From the NCBI RefSeq assembly GCF_020184175.1, contig NC_065533.1, forward strand, positions 20,172,695 to 20,236,694: a DNA stretch of 64,000 bases, written 5' to 3'. The notes beneath the pieces were generated by a model. That model was not told the origin of the DNA and ran no database searches. It saw only the letters and a program-made list of their open reading frames with translations. This document shows, one piece after another, positions 1-12,477 of the stretch (position 1 is its first letter; each line of letters opens with the position of its first letter). This DNA is from Aphis gossypii (taxonomy: Eukaryota; Arthropoda; Insecta; Hemiptera; Aphididae). A program made the position numbers and the translations under genes.

Positions 1-2242
1 CATCTTTATAGATTATCAAGTATACAAACAACTTGGATAACATTTAGAACTACACAAACCACCGGAAACTTTTCTCGTTTAATTTTATTAAGTGGTCAAC
101 ATAGTGCAGTTTTAAAGTTTATCAAACTTAAAATACATTATATATATTATACATTTAAGCATATTACAAATAATTATTATGTTTGGTGTTGTTTTAAAAA
201 TAAAATAATATTATTATAATGTCCTACAAAAACACTGGATCAATCGATATCTGTGTTTATCAATTGGTTTTTTTTTGTGTTATCTATTTTAATGGTTTTC
301 ATACAATTGTTAATTTTAAAATGAAGTTAACTTGTAACAATAATCGTTACGATAAATTTAATTTTGTAACTTCGTAGTTAAAATAATAAAAAATAAAAAA
401 TTCAATCAGAAAATTAAAATCAATGCTTTCGCTAATAAATGTATGTTCAATGCGTATAAATTATATTAATATAATATATTCGTTCCACAAGAATCAAGAA
501 ATTAATAAAGCAGTACATTATTATTATAATATCGGTACGAAAAAATAATACAGTATAATAAATAATACAATATAGAAAAAAAAATCCTGTTTTCGTTATA
601 CAACACTTTATCATATCATTTTATAACAACATCGATTTTTTTAGTCTAAGGCACTGTCGTCTTTCCGAAAAAATAAATAGTTTTCTTAGATTTGTTATTT
701 TTTTGTGTCAAAAAAATGATAGTTGTGAGTATATAATACTGTTTGCCCATACCACATAAATTATGTAAAAATACATTTCTTGTACTAAGAAAATTTTCAC
801 GAGTTAATGGTGAGTTTATGCATATTATTCAATATTATTACATTGAGTTTAATTAAGCGCATTACAAATATTATAGTATGCAATTTATTTAATATTTGTT
901 TAAAAAGTAACTTTTTTTACATTTGCCAACGAACAGAAAAAGTAGTTCAAAGGTGCGTGAGATGTGTATCATACGTAAACATACCCCAACAACGAACATG
1001 ATTCAAAAAATCACTGCCCGGCGTCTGCATATTATTATTGTTAATAGCGTACATCGTTTAATCCGATATTAATTATGTACATTTGTAAATAATTGTTAAA
1101 CGTCCCCAATTTAGATATGATATGTTTTCATGAGGATGTCAGCGCAATAATTGTTTTCCCTTTTATAGACCCACACACAACATAGATAATATTATATTGC
1201 ATTCGCGTAACATTTTCGTTTATGGTTTTTGACTAAACCTAGAGTGAAATCACTTATTACAAAAATTTTAGTGGGTGTATATGTGGGTTTGACAAATTAT
1301 ATGTTTTATATTTTATTCTCATTTCACTTGGTATTAAACTGTTGAAATTAAAATTTCGAAATTTAAGTGAATATAAAATTTTTTCAAAACGATATGTAGA
1401 CATTAGTTAGTAATCTACTTCGATCTACATTTTAACGATATTTCATAAGTTTAGAATTTAGAAAATTATTGTTTTTTCAATACTTCTATAAATCTAGCTT
1501 ATGAAAATTATAAAATATTATACCAATATGACATTCAAAGCTTTTTGGATCGTTTGTGACATAACTGATTGTATGTAAGAGTATTTTAAATAAAAAAAGA
1601 AGTTTTGATAATAGGCTCTTTTTCAAAGTAATTAAGTCATTATTTAGTGGAAAAAAAACCCTTCGATCATTTTAAATGTCATGTAAGTATAAATACAATA
1701 ATAAATCGTATTTTATATTTATATTTCATTCATTTTTTGACCAGTAAAAAAATATATCCGTTTTTAAATTAACTTTCCTTTACTTATATTGTATGTATTT
1801 ATATTAGAAATATAACATCAACTTTAATAAGAATACTAATACAGAAATGTTATTATTCCATATTATTTATTGTAAAAAAGAACAGTCTAGGATACACAAA
1901 TGTACTCAAAATGTATGATAATTTATTAATTTATTTCCTTACATAGTCAATATACCTAAATAAATACGCACGCAAATCAAATAAATATTTTCATATAAAC
2001 AGTTTTGTATAATAATGTGCAGTGTTCTTTAATTAAATTATTTGTAACCGTATAATTTTATTTGTAAGCAACAATATAGTTTAACGTTAAAAAAAAATTC
2101 AACGATCTATATCCGTCAGGTTCTTAAATGTGTACCTACATATAATAAACATATTGAACGTAAAAAAAAAACATTGATTAAAATATAATAAAAATATTAT
2201 TGATTCGTTTATAATTATAGATAATATTTATTTCATGTAATT
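1..2242. other. AT-rich non-coding DNA
   Basis: No supportable gene. The stretch consists of AT-rich sequence with short A and T runs and TA/TTA-rich patches, and every frame is broken by dense stops. A small frame near 934-1069 follows a CAG and could be read as an exon, but nothing sets it apart from chance. Confidence 0.6.
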
Positions 2243-2261
2243 ATTTTTTTTTTTTTTTTTT

Positions 2262-2378
2262 GATATTGCAGTATATCCACTGTATTAGTAACCCAAATGA
2301 GCTTTTGTCTGATCGGGATATTAACCACACCCTCCGTCTAAGTTAATTGTAAATAAATCATACAAAAAAAAAAAAAAA
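2262..2378 (+). mobile_element. Possible non-LTR retrotransposon 3' tail (or a short terminal exon)
   Basis: A 19-base T run (2243-2261) is followed by a GATATTGCAG acceptor-like sequence. A 24-codon frame then starts at 2272, contains the residues NPNELLSDRDINHTLRLS and ends in TAA at 2344-2346. Six bases after the stop there is an AATAAA signal, then a 15-base A run (2364-2378). Stop, very short 3' UTR, poly(A) signal and A tail in that order are typical of the 3' end of a LINE or of a retro-inserted mRNA. The same features could also form a real terminal exon, with the T run as its polypyrimidine tract. No reverse-transcriptase motif is preserved, and no clear target-site duplication was found. 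Confidence 0.35.
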
Positions 2379-2379
2379 C

Positions 2380-4146
2380 AATGTATTATAGTATGAAGAA
2401 AATGTTGTTGATAATCTATAAAGACGGTCATCTTGGAAGCTTTTATAATTAATAACTAATCTATATAAAAATTAAGAAAAAAAAAATGTAATACAATCTA
2501 TCGAGTTCCACACTGTTTGTATATTTAATCAATAAATGGTGTAATGGAAATACAGATTAATTAAAACACAAAGTCCTCTAGAGCAAATTGAAATGTTACG
2601 TGACGACCGTATCAATGGCACAGTTTAGGCAGTTGATTACAATTAGTTCACGTAATAATGAAAATTGTTTGAAACCAAATCGTTTTATTGCTCGATGCTT
2701 ATTACAAAGCACAGGGTAATACAAGGAAATATGAAATATTATAATTAATTTTGAAATACACAATTCAGAATAAAATAGATTTATAGAATTTCGTATCGGA
2801 CGCCTGTATATGCATTAATTGTTAACGGTCTTAATTTTATAAAAATACGAATATTCTAGTACTTACCAGTTTGTAAAATTTAATAAAATCTCATTAATAT
2901 TAAATCTGTTTTGCACGTACCTAACAATCAAGTAAAAATAATTAAAGATAAAGCATGAACACTGAACAGTACTAAATTAAACAATTTTTTTTTTTTAATA
3001 TCAAATTACTCGAGAAAAATATTTTTAGGAAAGAAATAATAGTAATTATAAATGAATTAAAAATATTTACTTCAATATTTTAATATTAATTTGATACGCA
3101 GTGATTATTTATTCTGAACCTAATATAATTAAGTAGATATTATTAATAATTACACAATATTTATAAAGATTATGCCAAAACTTTTGTAAAAGTTTATTAT
3201 AATTTAATGACAGAAATATTATAAATTTAGAAATCAATGTAAAATACTTCAAACAAAATAACATTTTAATTATTATTATTATAAAATACAGTTAATAATA
3301 TTAGGCTTTAAAAATGTTTTCTATACTGCAGTTATCGTTTATAACGAGTTATATAAGTACATGCGACTATCTTATATCATAATATATACCTTCATTATAA
3401 ATAATTGCATTTCTTAATTCATTTTATCGCGCTTACAATATTAATGATTGATATAGGACACATTTTTTTTTAAAAACTGTAGAAGGTGAGTCATTGTTAA
3501 AAATTAAAGAAAGATTTTTTTTTCAGATAATATTTGAAATTAATACGAATATTATAGCTATAACATGTTGACCGACCTTATGCAACAAAAATATGTTTAC
3601 ATAGTAACTACTCGTGACATTATATAATTGATTTTTTTAATAACATCCCTCCGTCTCATACACTTTAAACATGGTATTAATTTCAAGTACACATTTTATC
3701 CATTTTGAGAAATCAAATTTCTGATTTTAGTTTCTGAAAAATATTTATATCTATAAAAATATTACACATAAGATAACTTCTTTTAAACTTAAATCACAAA
3801 GGTCGATGTCAAATTAAAAGTCTTAATAATTGCTTCTATACTAAGAAATACCATTGAACGTAACGAATATGAAATTTAAATTTTGTCATTATACAGTATA
3901 CACGCTCCTGTTCGAAGTTCATGAAATGTATATCCACAAGGTAAAAAGCACGGTTTAACTGTGTAAATGTAACTTGTAATTTACAAAAACAACGTTTAAA
4001 CACGCACTGAAGCGTTGGACGCGTACAGTCAAATTGTTGGGATTTAGTACGAGATAGCCGGCAGTTTACTTAGACTCGGCCAACGGTTATCTAATCACGC
4101 CATCGAACCCTCAGATGATCTATTGCGAGATATTTGTCCATTTCAG
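2380..4146. other. AT-rich non-coding DNA, probable intron
   Basis: Mostly AT-rich low-complexity sequence. A short frame at about 2541-2628 has protein-like composition (KTQSPLEQIEMLRDDRINGT), but the AG in front of it has no pyrimidine tract, so I do not call it. The last 150 bases (4000-4146) rise in GC and lead to an acceptor at 4145-4146. Confidence 0.5.
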
Positions 4147-4269
4147 GAACGACACAAGACAACGTCCTGCAAATTGCGTATTTCCGTTAAACTTCACAAT
4201 CGTGATAATAACCAGACAGTTCTGTTGTGTAGCAGTGGACGACGAAGAGATTCATTTCAACAAGACGTC
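4147..4269 (+). CDS. Candidate internal exon upstream of the 4.8-kb gene end
   Basis: A good acceptor (TATTTGTCCATTTCAG) ends at 4146. The frame that starts directly after it stays open for 43 codons, with residues such as KLRISVKLHNRDNNQTVLLC, until TAG at 4276-4278. A GTATAT donor at 4270 would end the exon in phase 0. That matches the phase of the terminal exon if its acceptor lies at 4647-4648, which gives an intron of about 380 nt. A second forward frame is also open across this segment, so the reading frame is not proven. The alternating hydrophobic and charged pattern could suit a beta-rich domain such as a PH fold, but this is a guess. GC is clearly above the surrounding sequence. Confidence 0.35.
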
Positions 4270-4648
4270 GTATATTAGTCACATAAATCATATCTTATTA
4301 TACCTGTATTTATACATATATATAAGTGTATAAACTCGAGTGATTTTTTTATTGTTATTTTACTTTAGGAAAACTTTAAAGGTTATTACTGTTATTATTA
4401 TTATTATATCATCCGTTCGTCCGCCGTCAGGGACGTTATGCAATATACACACTGTACTAATATAATGACTAAAGACGGCCGTATGCGGTATATGTACCTA
4501 CTGATACACCACCACCGAATTATGATAATAGTAATAATAGTATAATGACGAAGACAACGATACAGTCACGACGTATCGTGTTTCGGGTGGATATGGGAGG
4601 AGTACTATATTATATAATACAACGGCCGCTTCCCTACAAGACGCGCAG

Positions 4649-4834
4649 TCTCGGATATGGTGGCAGGTTAGTGAGGGAAATGTAGGATTAATTGCCCGGG
4701 AAACCTACCTCCACTCCCTCACTGACGACATAGTCGAGAAGGTCAAACGAGAAATGTCACCGACGGCGGCCCATTCCCCGACCGAAGACTTACGCAGTAC
4801 CAGCTCTTGCACTTCCTTACTCCGCTCCCGCTGA
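4649..4834 (+). CDS. Candidate C-terminal coding exon, product unknown
   Basis: Partial CDS. One frame stays open from 4541 to the TGA at 4832-4834. The most likely acceptor is the CAG ending at 4648, after a pyrimidine-containing stretch (GCTTCCCTACAAGACGCGCAG). The C-terminal part reads ARETYLHSLTDDIVEKVKRE, then a Ser/Thr-rich tail ending SCTSLLRSR. Composition is typical of a real soluble protein: mixed acidic and basic residues, an amphipathic helix, then a disordered tail. No family was recognised. An earlier acceptor, for example at 4539-4540, would lengthen the exon. The coding call is strengthened by the 3' UTR and poly(A) signal that follow. Confidence 0.55.
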   Translation, partial: SRIWWQVSEGNVGLIARETYLHSLTDDIVEKVKREMSPTAAHSPTEDLRSTSSCTSLLRSR

Positions 4835-5045
4835 CGCGACATGACGTTTGTACTATTATACACGCATTTCCGACTGCCGAGTATACATGTATTTATACAT
4901 TCTCTGTTGTACGTCGCATATCCGGTCGTTCTCCTCCTGTAGAGGAAACAGTGACGATGACGATTACGATGCCTTTAGATGGCACAAACAACCAGTCGTC
5001 GTGTCCGGTGACTGCCACAAATAAATATGAATAGTGGTATGGGGG
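4835..5045 (+). other. Candidate 3' UTR of the gene ending at 4834
   Basis: About 200 bases of GC near 45% follow the TGA and drop sharply to AT-rich DNA at about 5045. An AATAAA signal lies at 5020-5025, followed within 15-40 bases by a G/T-rich stretch (TGGTATGGGGGG) that suits a cleavage downstream element. This combination supports transcript termination on the plus strand at about 5040. Confidence 0.5.
5020..5025 (+). terminator. Poly(A) signal AATAAA
   Basis: Canonical hexamer 186 bases after the stop codon of the candidate terminal exon, with a G-rich element immediately downstream. It is placed exactly where the GC-rich tract ends. Confidence 0.5.
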
Positions 5046-5654
5046 GTTTAATTTCGAGTGTGGTTATAGTCCAAAAAACAGAGCTTGTGTTACAGCAAGG
5101 TGTTTAGAGAAAAGCTTAATATTTTAATTTCCTTGTTTAATTTTCAAAGCAGAAAAACTACCGACGAGTAGGAAACCAACGAAAATGTTACCTCTTACCT
5201 ACAAATGCATTATCTATATAACCACTTCAAAATACTTAGATCAACTGTCATTAAATATTTATAGAGTAATATACACAGATGTCGATGTGTAAGTATATCA
5301 AAACTATATTATACTTAAGAACGCAAATCGACCTCGCAGACGTAGGCATTCAGAATTACGTTTTTAAACTCTTTACGAATGAGTCTGTAGAGATGACGAT
5401 CACGCCCCCATAATCTCATTCAAACGTGAGATAGACAAACACAGATTGCAATAACAACGCACCAAAGTGATAATCTGGGGAAATTACTTGTCGTTTAGAA
5501 CTCATCTCTCTTTGGGGTTGGCACATAGGCGGTTTACTTGTCGTAAACAAACGTTTTGATATTTTTGGTTGAAAACTTTTGCAAGTACGTGACGATAATT
5601 GTATTATTATAATAAAGGTAAGATGCATGTATAATAATAAGATAATACATACAA

Positions 5655-5692
<38 letters not shown>

Positions 5693-6105
5693 ATAAGCGT
5701 GCGCGCGTTGTTTGTGAAATAATTCGATTTCCGAACGATTTTGTAATAAAAAACACTATGCTTCGCGTTCATGAAATAAAAATGTGATAATTCTTTCACC
5801 CCTGCAAGTGAGGTTAACTATTATGTATCGGTATTTTTACACTTAAAACAGTTCAGTAAAATGTTTTTCCGCTTTTCTCTCAATCCTCTTGTAAGGGAAT
5901 GATATATTTTGTGCGATGGTTTTGTTATAGTATCATTTTGATTTAATTAAGTCCTACTTATAAGTATATAATAGTTACATATAGACAGCTAAATTGAAAC
6001 TGATAACTTAAATACATCAATTTAAAGTCTGAAAATTTTTCGTCGAATCAGCGTTATACGCTTAATTATGATTACAGATGAAAAACTATTTGAAATTCAT
6101 ACATA
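5046..6105. other. AT-rich intergenic DNA
   Basis: No gene supported. It holds the (AC)17 microsatellite listed separately. The reverse-strand open frame across that repeat is only translated repeat. Confidence 0.6.
5657..5690. repeat. (AC)17 microsatellite
   Basis: Uninterrupted AC dinucleotide repeat of 34 bases, followed by a short GCGCGCG tract at 5700-5706. Confidence 0.97.
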
Positions 6106-6370
6106 GATACACTACCTACCTATGTTTAAATTTCGACTTTTTGAAACTCCGTGTGTGGCAAGGAAAGAGGTATGGTAAGTTTGCCATTTGAAGTGGCGGA
6201 CCACAGGTGCCGAACGAGTTAACTTATCCGTATCGCCTTGAAAACTTTCAGTCACTTTGTTTATATCGATCCCGACTCCCTTTCAGTCGTTCCTGCGTAC
6301 ACGATTACCACCTGCCGTTTTCCGACAAGGAACCACGAAACCACATCCCACGAAATTCGTACAGCAAATG
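6106..6370. other. GC-richer island with conflicting exon signals
   Basis: A local rise in GC. On the plus strand, a frame from 6106 ends in a good donor (ATG followed by GTAAGT at 6175), and an excellent acceptor (CGACTCCCTTTCAG, near 6285) opens a 34-codon frame. On the minus strand a frame of about 44 codons is also open. The signals compete, so I cannot choose a strand. It could be an exon or a conserved non-coding element. Confidence 0.3.
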
Positions 6371-7570
6371 AATGTATTTCACATAGAATGAGACATTCGT
6401 ATTAGGTCTTAAGCTTCAGAGTTTTGCGCTTTTTAATAATATTCAACAAATCCTCGGCTTGGTATCCCAAAACTTATGTAAACTTGAAAATTTCCATTTA
6501 TTATAATTTAACACATACCTACTCGAATGAAACTATATTTCTTGTACGTATTTGTCTAGGTTAGTTTTATTATTATCATAATGTATGATATAGGTTCTCA
6601 TATTTTTTTCTTCTAAAATGAATCGAATACAGGTGGAATTTGTAAGGATAAATACAACAAGATTAAAAAGAAACTACTTTGTTACGTGGATTAGATATTT
6701 TTAGAATAAATATCATCAAGAAAAATATTTGTATAATATTATTTTAATTCACTGAATTAAAGTTTTAAAATAAAATATTACGTTTAAAGATATTCATATT
6801 ATAAAGTTAATAATATATTTTAATGTTGAAAATAATATGGCTTATTATCAATAGTAAATAGTTAAACTCAAACATTTTTTTGATAATTCTGTTGGTTTTT
6901 GATTATAATTTGTAATCGACTCGTAATACCTATTGAAACTGCCATAAACTATACTGCTTAAAAAAAATTGTATCATACTGTACAAAAAAAAAAAAAAAAA
7001 CAAATAAATAAAATAAAATAAAAGTTTAAATTTGCACACGATAATTTTATTTTTATAATTATATTTAAATCCATACATTATTTTTAAAAGCATATTTTTT
7101 CGTACAGTTATATATTATCGCTTCGGCATGAACGTTAATTATTTTGAAAAGTGTCTTGCTTATGTTACATCATAGCTGTATGTATAGTTACTTATATAAA
7201 ATACCCGTGTCTGTGTATACCTACGATACTTATACCGATACGTCTCATACATGTGATAAACCAATACAAACTCCTCCTCATGGACAGTTATCATCGGAAA
7301 CCTTCATGTGTATTCGCTTAAATAATAAACCAAATCTTAATGAAAAATAACTCTTGTCCTATAAATAAATTACGGAATGGCGTCATCACCCTTGACAATA
7401 ATAACCAATGGCTACTCGACCAAATGATGAAACTAAAAAATATCTCGAATTCTCGCCGTTCAGTCAAATGTAAACACATAACAGCTGTACAAAAATCTTC
7501 TCAGAAACCAGATTAGGTAAATTCCATGAAGCCTAGGGTAGTATAAAAATCGATACTCCGTGTCCTTTAC
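6371..7570. other. AT-rich non-coding DNA
   Basis: Low-complexity AT-rich sequence with an A run at 6984-7000. Small open frames here are rich in K, N, I, F and Y, as expected from AT-rich chance translation. Confidence 0.6.
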
Positions 7571-7627
7571 ATCCCGCGAGATCAAGTCTACGTCAAATTT
7601 TAAACAAACAACGTGAATCCTCGGTGC
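7571..7627 (-). CDS. Candidate 57-nt internal exon
   Basis: On the minus strand a strong acceptor (a nine-T tract, then ATAACTGTAG) is followed by 57 bases (19 codons) and a GTAAAG donor. Only one of the three minus frames is free of stops; it reads APRIHVVCLKFDVDLISRD. The same frame stays open past the donor for about 36 more codons, so the exon could be longer. No family was recognised. Confidence 0.25.
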
Positions 7628-8501
7628 CTACAGTTATAAAAAAAAATGTAGAGCGTGATTTCTGAAATATTTTTAATGAGCGTATTTGACGAAATTTGAT
7701 ATTCACGCATAAATTAATGTCTTTTCATCAAATGGTTAAGTATTTAGATATATATAATGTAGTTCAAAAAGTATTAAATGTTTTAACTTTCTTTTGAAAC
7801 ATAAATATTACTAAAATTATTATTTTGTATACTAATTGAAATTTTCAAAACATGTACTTTAATTAATTTACCATTAACATTACAAGTAGGTAGTTAATGT
7901 TAATAATATATGATACAAATTTATATTCTCATAAAAATGAAATATTAATTATATAATAAATGAAATGTTTTCAGAGAAATGAATTTAACTGATATTATTA
8001 CACTCTGTATACAGTAAAATCAAATACTATAGTAGTAATATAAATATGATATCACGAAGTTGTGTCCAACCCTGTCTTACTTTTCAATAATTTTTATTCT
8101 ACAGTATTGATAAATAAATTAAAATATTAAGTGCATTTACATATGACTAGATTAAACATTAATAATTTATATTCGAGTGAAAAAAAAATGGCAATAAAAT
8201 TATCGTTTGAAACTATCTCACTATTACTCTTGATATAGATATCACTGAACACAGGTATAACAGGTGCATCCAAGAAAATATTCGTTTGTTACACTTAACA
8301 AGGCTTTAAAAACTATTTTGAATAACCACTGTTAGTGAACGATATTTTGTTGTCGTCGTGGAGATTTCAACAATCAAAGTACGCAAATTCGCGTTTTAAT
8401 AAACAATAAAAACTATTATCAAGAATATAGCGATACACGTCGTCTATTACATTATTACTATATTAATACGGTTAGACGACGGCAAAAATACCATACTACA
8501 G

Positions 8502-8629
8502 TACACCCACTTAAGGTCGATACTCTGTCATTGACCCCTGACATTATTCTCATCGACCTTAGCACAAACACTCAATTTGCAAGTTTTACGAGACTTCATA
8601 ATATAATGTCATTCGATGATTTTAATTGA
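8502..8629 (+). CDS. Candidate terminal exon with stop, low confidence
   Basis: An acceptor CTACAG ends at 8501. The frame continues to TGA at 8627-8629 and includes HPLKVDTLSLTPDIILIDLS. The same frame is open upstream to about 8338 without an ATG. GC exceeds the flanks, but no poly(A) signal was seen close by and the length is not beyond chance. Confidence 0.2.
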
Positions 8630-9549
8630 AATTATTATTTATTGATTTTCCATTATTGCCGGCGCAAGTATTCACCAATGGACTCTAAACGAACCTATAA
8701 CTGCAAATTATTCTTTGCAATATATTATTCCTGGAAAATTAAATTAACAGCACAATAACTCAATTTTCGATAATATCTACCTGTAGCAATCTATAAAACC
8801 CTATTGCACTTTTACAGATTTAACTAAATTGTTGTAGCCCAACATCATATTAATGTCGTTATCGATAAATTTCAACGATGACAAGAAAACTAATATACTG
8901 TAATATACTATGGTATATGAATGACTTTTATGAAAGAAATATTAATAATAATAATAACTTCGTATATGAATTGTATTGGTTAACGATCTTCTCTAAACTC
9001 TAGGTAACCCAAATGATTGTAATTATTAAGTAAAAACGTATAAAAATTCCATTTGTACATACGACTCACTTGGTGTTTCGATTACTGTACGGGCAGAACA
9101 ACATTATTCAATAAGTTTTCATCGTTTGGCGCGTGTAGTAATATAATAGTAGTTTAATGTTGCATTATTATGATTTATAATTTTACAATAGAAACGTATT
9201 TCTATATTGAAAGTGTTGGTCTGTATAATACTTAAATACTATCTATCCTAGGTATACTCATATTGATGAATTATAATGATGAAAGTAAACTAACTGACCA
9301 AAAATGTATAACGATCCACTATAAAGGCAACAATAATTGTAATAAGTAATAAATAATTATTATCATAGAAAAATCTTCAATGCTATTTGCGAGATTTAAC
9401 TGTCTAATACAAATTCACTAAATATATTATTATCATTATTATTTTCAGCTTGACTTATTTTAAAAAATATTAATCACACAGTTCATCAATATCGAAAACA
9501 CGAATATTGATGTTTTAACGACAGATGATGAGAAATAAACGGACAAATT
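8630..9549. other. AT-rich non-coding DNA
   Basis: No gene supported. AT-rich sequence with TAA/TTA-rich patches. Confidence 0.6.
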
Positions 9550-10560
9550 TAAACTTAGCAGTGGGATTGAGGAGGGGTGATATTATGGCACCCACTCACG
9601 AGCACTCTCTAGAAACAAACTCAAGCGTGCGCGCGAGAGACGGACGAAAGTTTCGTCAAGGCGCTCGGCGGTTACACCATATTATTTTAATACCTAATTT
9701 ATTATAATATTATAACTACGCACCGCGTCAAACCGACCGTGCAGATTGCTTAGAAACGTGAGTTCTGCCGTCTTCGACCGCATATAAATATTATAATATT
9801 ATACACAATATCCATCTATAATACGTACAAAGGCGAAGACAGTAGAACAGAGTACGAATAGTTCGACACACAAAGGTATACCGCCTCGTCGCCGGTGATA
9901 ATACACACACACACACACACACATAAATGTTATAATACACCGCCGTAGAATGACGGTAATGAGTGTAGTAAATTCATCCGACCGAGTTACGCTAATCGAA
10001 TGAATTCAAATCGTACAATATATAATTGCGAGCAGCTTGTGAGTGCGAAGGTACACGCAAAATTAGCGGCGTTTTATTATTCGCATATAATATATATCTG
10101 CGTATAGTCGAACTAACTTTGCGAGACGCTATTAATGCTAAACGGTTCGCGAAAAAATTGTCTACGTTTTGTGACTACCCGCTCGCGATTACACAGTTAC
10201 ACACACACACACATACAACACACATGATCACGCCAGGACACGCGTGAGTACACGTAATTTACGGTCAGTACATGTTCAAAAGCTCCGCCGGATAAGGATT
10301 TCGAAACTTTACACCAACCGTTTTTCGTTCGTAATTAAATCCACCACGAACTTTTCTCCGTCAATGTCTCGTCTCGCCACACGGTCTCAGTTTGTTGTGT
10401 GTATATAGACGTACCTGTTTTAACGGCATGATGACTAGTAATTGAGCCGAAACGTGTACACCGCATGTGCAGTGTACGTAGCGAATACCTTAGAAGATAA
10501 TTTGCGAAGTAATTCATAGGTTTTGTTCTACAATTTATTCCTTGTATAATAAAATATAAA
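9550..10560. promoter_or_regulatory. CpG-rich island, candidate promoter / 5' exon region
   Basis: About 1 kb of raised GC with many CpG and CGCG motifs, interrupted by AT patches and an AC microsatellite. Plus-strand donor-like GTGAGT motifs follow short GC-rich blocks (near 9761, 10040 and 10244). A minus-strand GTGAGT donor lies at 9596-9601. Frames are open on both strands, as expected of CpG-rich DNA. In an AT-rich insect genome such islands often mark transcription starts, but the direction cannot be set here. Confidence 0.35.
9903..9923. repeat. (AC)n microsatellite
   Basis: About ten uninterrupted AC units. A second short AC block lies near 10199-10212. Confidence 0.95.
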
Positions 10561-10569
10561 CACACAATC

Positions 10570-12477
10570 GATAGCTATTTAATACGGTTGTACAGTATAG
10601 AAAAAATAAGTATAATATTATGCAAAGATGGCGTGCATTAATGATAAAATGATAAAAAAATTAATTTAAGTTAGTTTTATAATCTACTTAATAATTTAAC
10701 TAGTTATAGTATCAATTATTGTTATACATTTGTAATATATTTTTCAGTTAATTTTAAAAACGATATATATTTAGTTTAAAAGTGCCTTTAAATATATCAA
10801 TAAATTTAGTTTAAAAGAAATAATTATTTTTTTATAAATTAAAACTGTAAAACGAATTTTTGGATAACATATTTTCATTTCGTATAAACAAAGAATTCAA
10901 TAAGCACGAGTACTAATACAATATCAAAATTGTTAATATTATACGGTCACACTCGAATGTACTGTAACTAAATTCTACGCTGCATCCATTGTAATAAAAA
11001 ATAATAAATAACCCTCCTGCTACAGAACAAATGACGTTCCACCTACCCGTGTACTAAGTCAAAAAAACTATTCTACCAACTATGGAGAATGCCGAATTCC
11101 CAATCGACAAAAACCCAACCACATATCTACTTCAAAACCTTACTGGCAAAATGTTAACCCTCAGTGACAATATTGAAGAAGTTAGTCTAAAAATGGTCTA
11201 TCTGTTATCCTACTTATTCACTCATATAATATACTTCATAGGCAACGGAAGAGTACTAAACAAGAAAGACTAACAAATCGGAAACTTACGAGGTAAAATC
11301 ACAAAAAATATATTAAATTTTATTCTGAACGAAAAAATACACTACTAGATAAACTACAATTTACATATATAATTGCCTTATCATAAGAAGAAAAATAATA
11401 TTTCACATCAGCTTTTCTCGATTCCGTTCAGGCGTTTATATGTGACATACCAGATTCTTTTTCAAAATAAAGAAAATCATAACTCATCTTCTCCTTTTCT
11501 TACTCTTTAAATCCTATCTCAATGATCATTATTAATTCAACGTCATTTTTATAGTTTTGAGCGTTTTTCTGATTTTATTATAAGCATAACATAAAACATT
11601 ATACTCGTAATGTGATACTAATCATTTTTCCATCATAATTATAGTTATAATAAAAGCGAAATATAATACTCAACGATACCTTCATAAAATCAATAAAAAT
11701 ATCGATGCTTGATTAAAATAAAAACTCGTCTAAAATACTAATGTTTTTTTTCTCAATTTCTTAATATATTTATAAATGAACCGTTACATCCACGTCCAGA
11801 TGAAAACTAATTTGATGATTACATTTCTAGTATCTATAGAAATGAAAATAACTCATCACATCAGTCCATAAAGTATGCATGCATACTTGTCAAAAAAAAA
11901 CTTCCGAAAGACTAGTAACTGTAAGTGTAAGCGCGCAGCAATGATAGTTTTTATATTATAATTCTAGCCCGCTGCAGGAAGCACGATAAACCTTGAAAAT
12001 CGTTTAAATGGCATAATGGTTTGAATTCATATTGTTTTTATTAGAGCTGTTTGATCTTTTGCTGATAGCCGTACTCTTTTTTTACAATTATAACAATACT
12101 ATTTTCTTTCGGGGCATACCCAATGATTTTTGGAAAACACTGCTCTATTTTCTGTTATTCGGTAAGCGCTGCAATGAAGCCACTTCAATTTAATTACGGA
12201 TTGTGTCCGTGAGATTCCTGCAGACCGCTAATTCAACTCAACCCACTATTCCATTAAGACAGACATACCGCACGCGTTGATAGTGTAACTGCAGCCGGGT
12301 TCTATAGACCAATCGATATATTGTGTTGTTTAACGACGAATTGCAAGTGGACCAAGAAGACGATGCGGTATAAAATATATTACGTACAAAAGTTATATGT
12401 GTAAAAAAAATTCTGTATACACAATATATACGAGTATGTACATATATATACATACAGTAAACCGGAAACCAAATAAT
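10570..12477. other. AT-rich non-coding DNA
   Basis: No clear gene. A 63-codon plus-strand frame at 11082-11273 starts with ATG and has mixed composition, but it has no supporting context. An 18-bp palindrome at 11871-11888 is listed separately. GC rises from about 12,100. Confidence 0.5.
11871..11888. repeat. 18-bp perfect palindrome
   Basis: AAGTATGCATGCATACTT is identical to its reverse complement. It contains two overlapping ATGCAT motifs, so it could be a homodimer binding site, or chance in AT-rich DNA. Confidence 0.9.

Noticed and set aside
5416..5799. 127-codon minus-strand open frame
   Set aside because: Its core is a translated AC microsatellite (repeated VC), and the rest has background composition and no splice or poly(A) support.
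7998..8015. CACTCTGTATA as another end of the 23.1-kb transposon family
   Set aside because: Only 11 bases match, the inner sequence diverges at once and no partner end was found.
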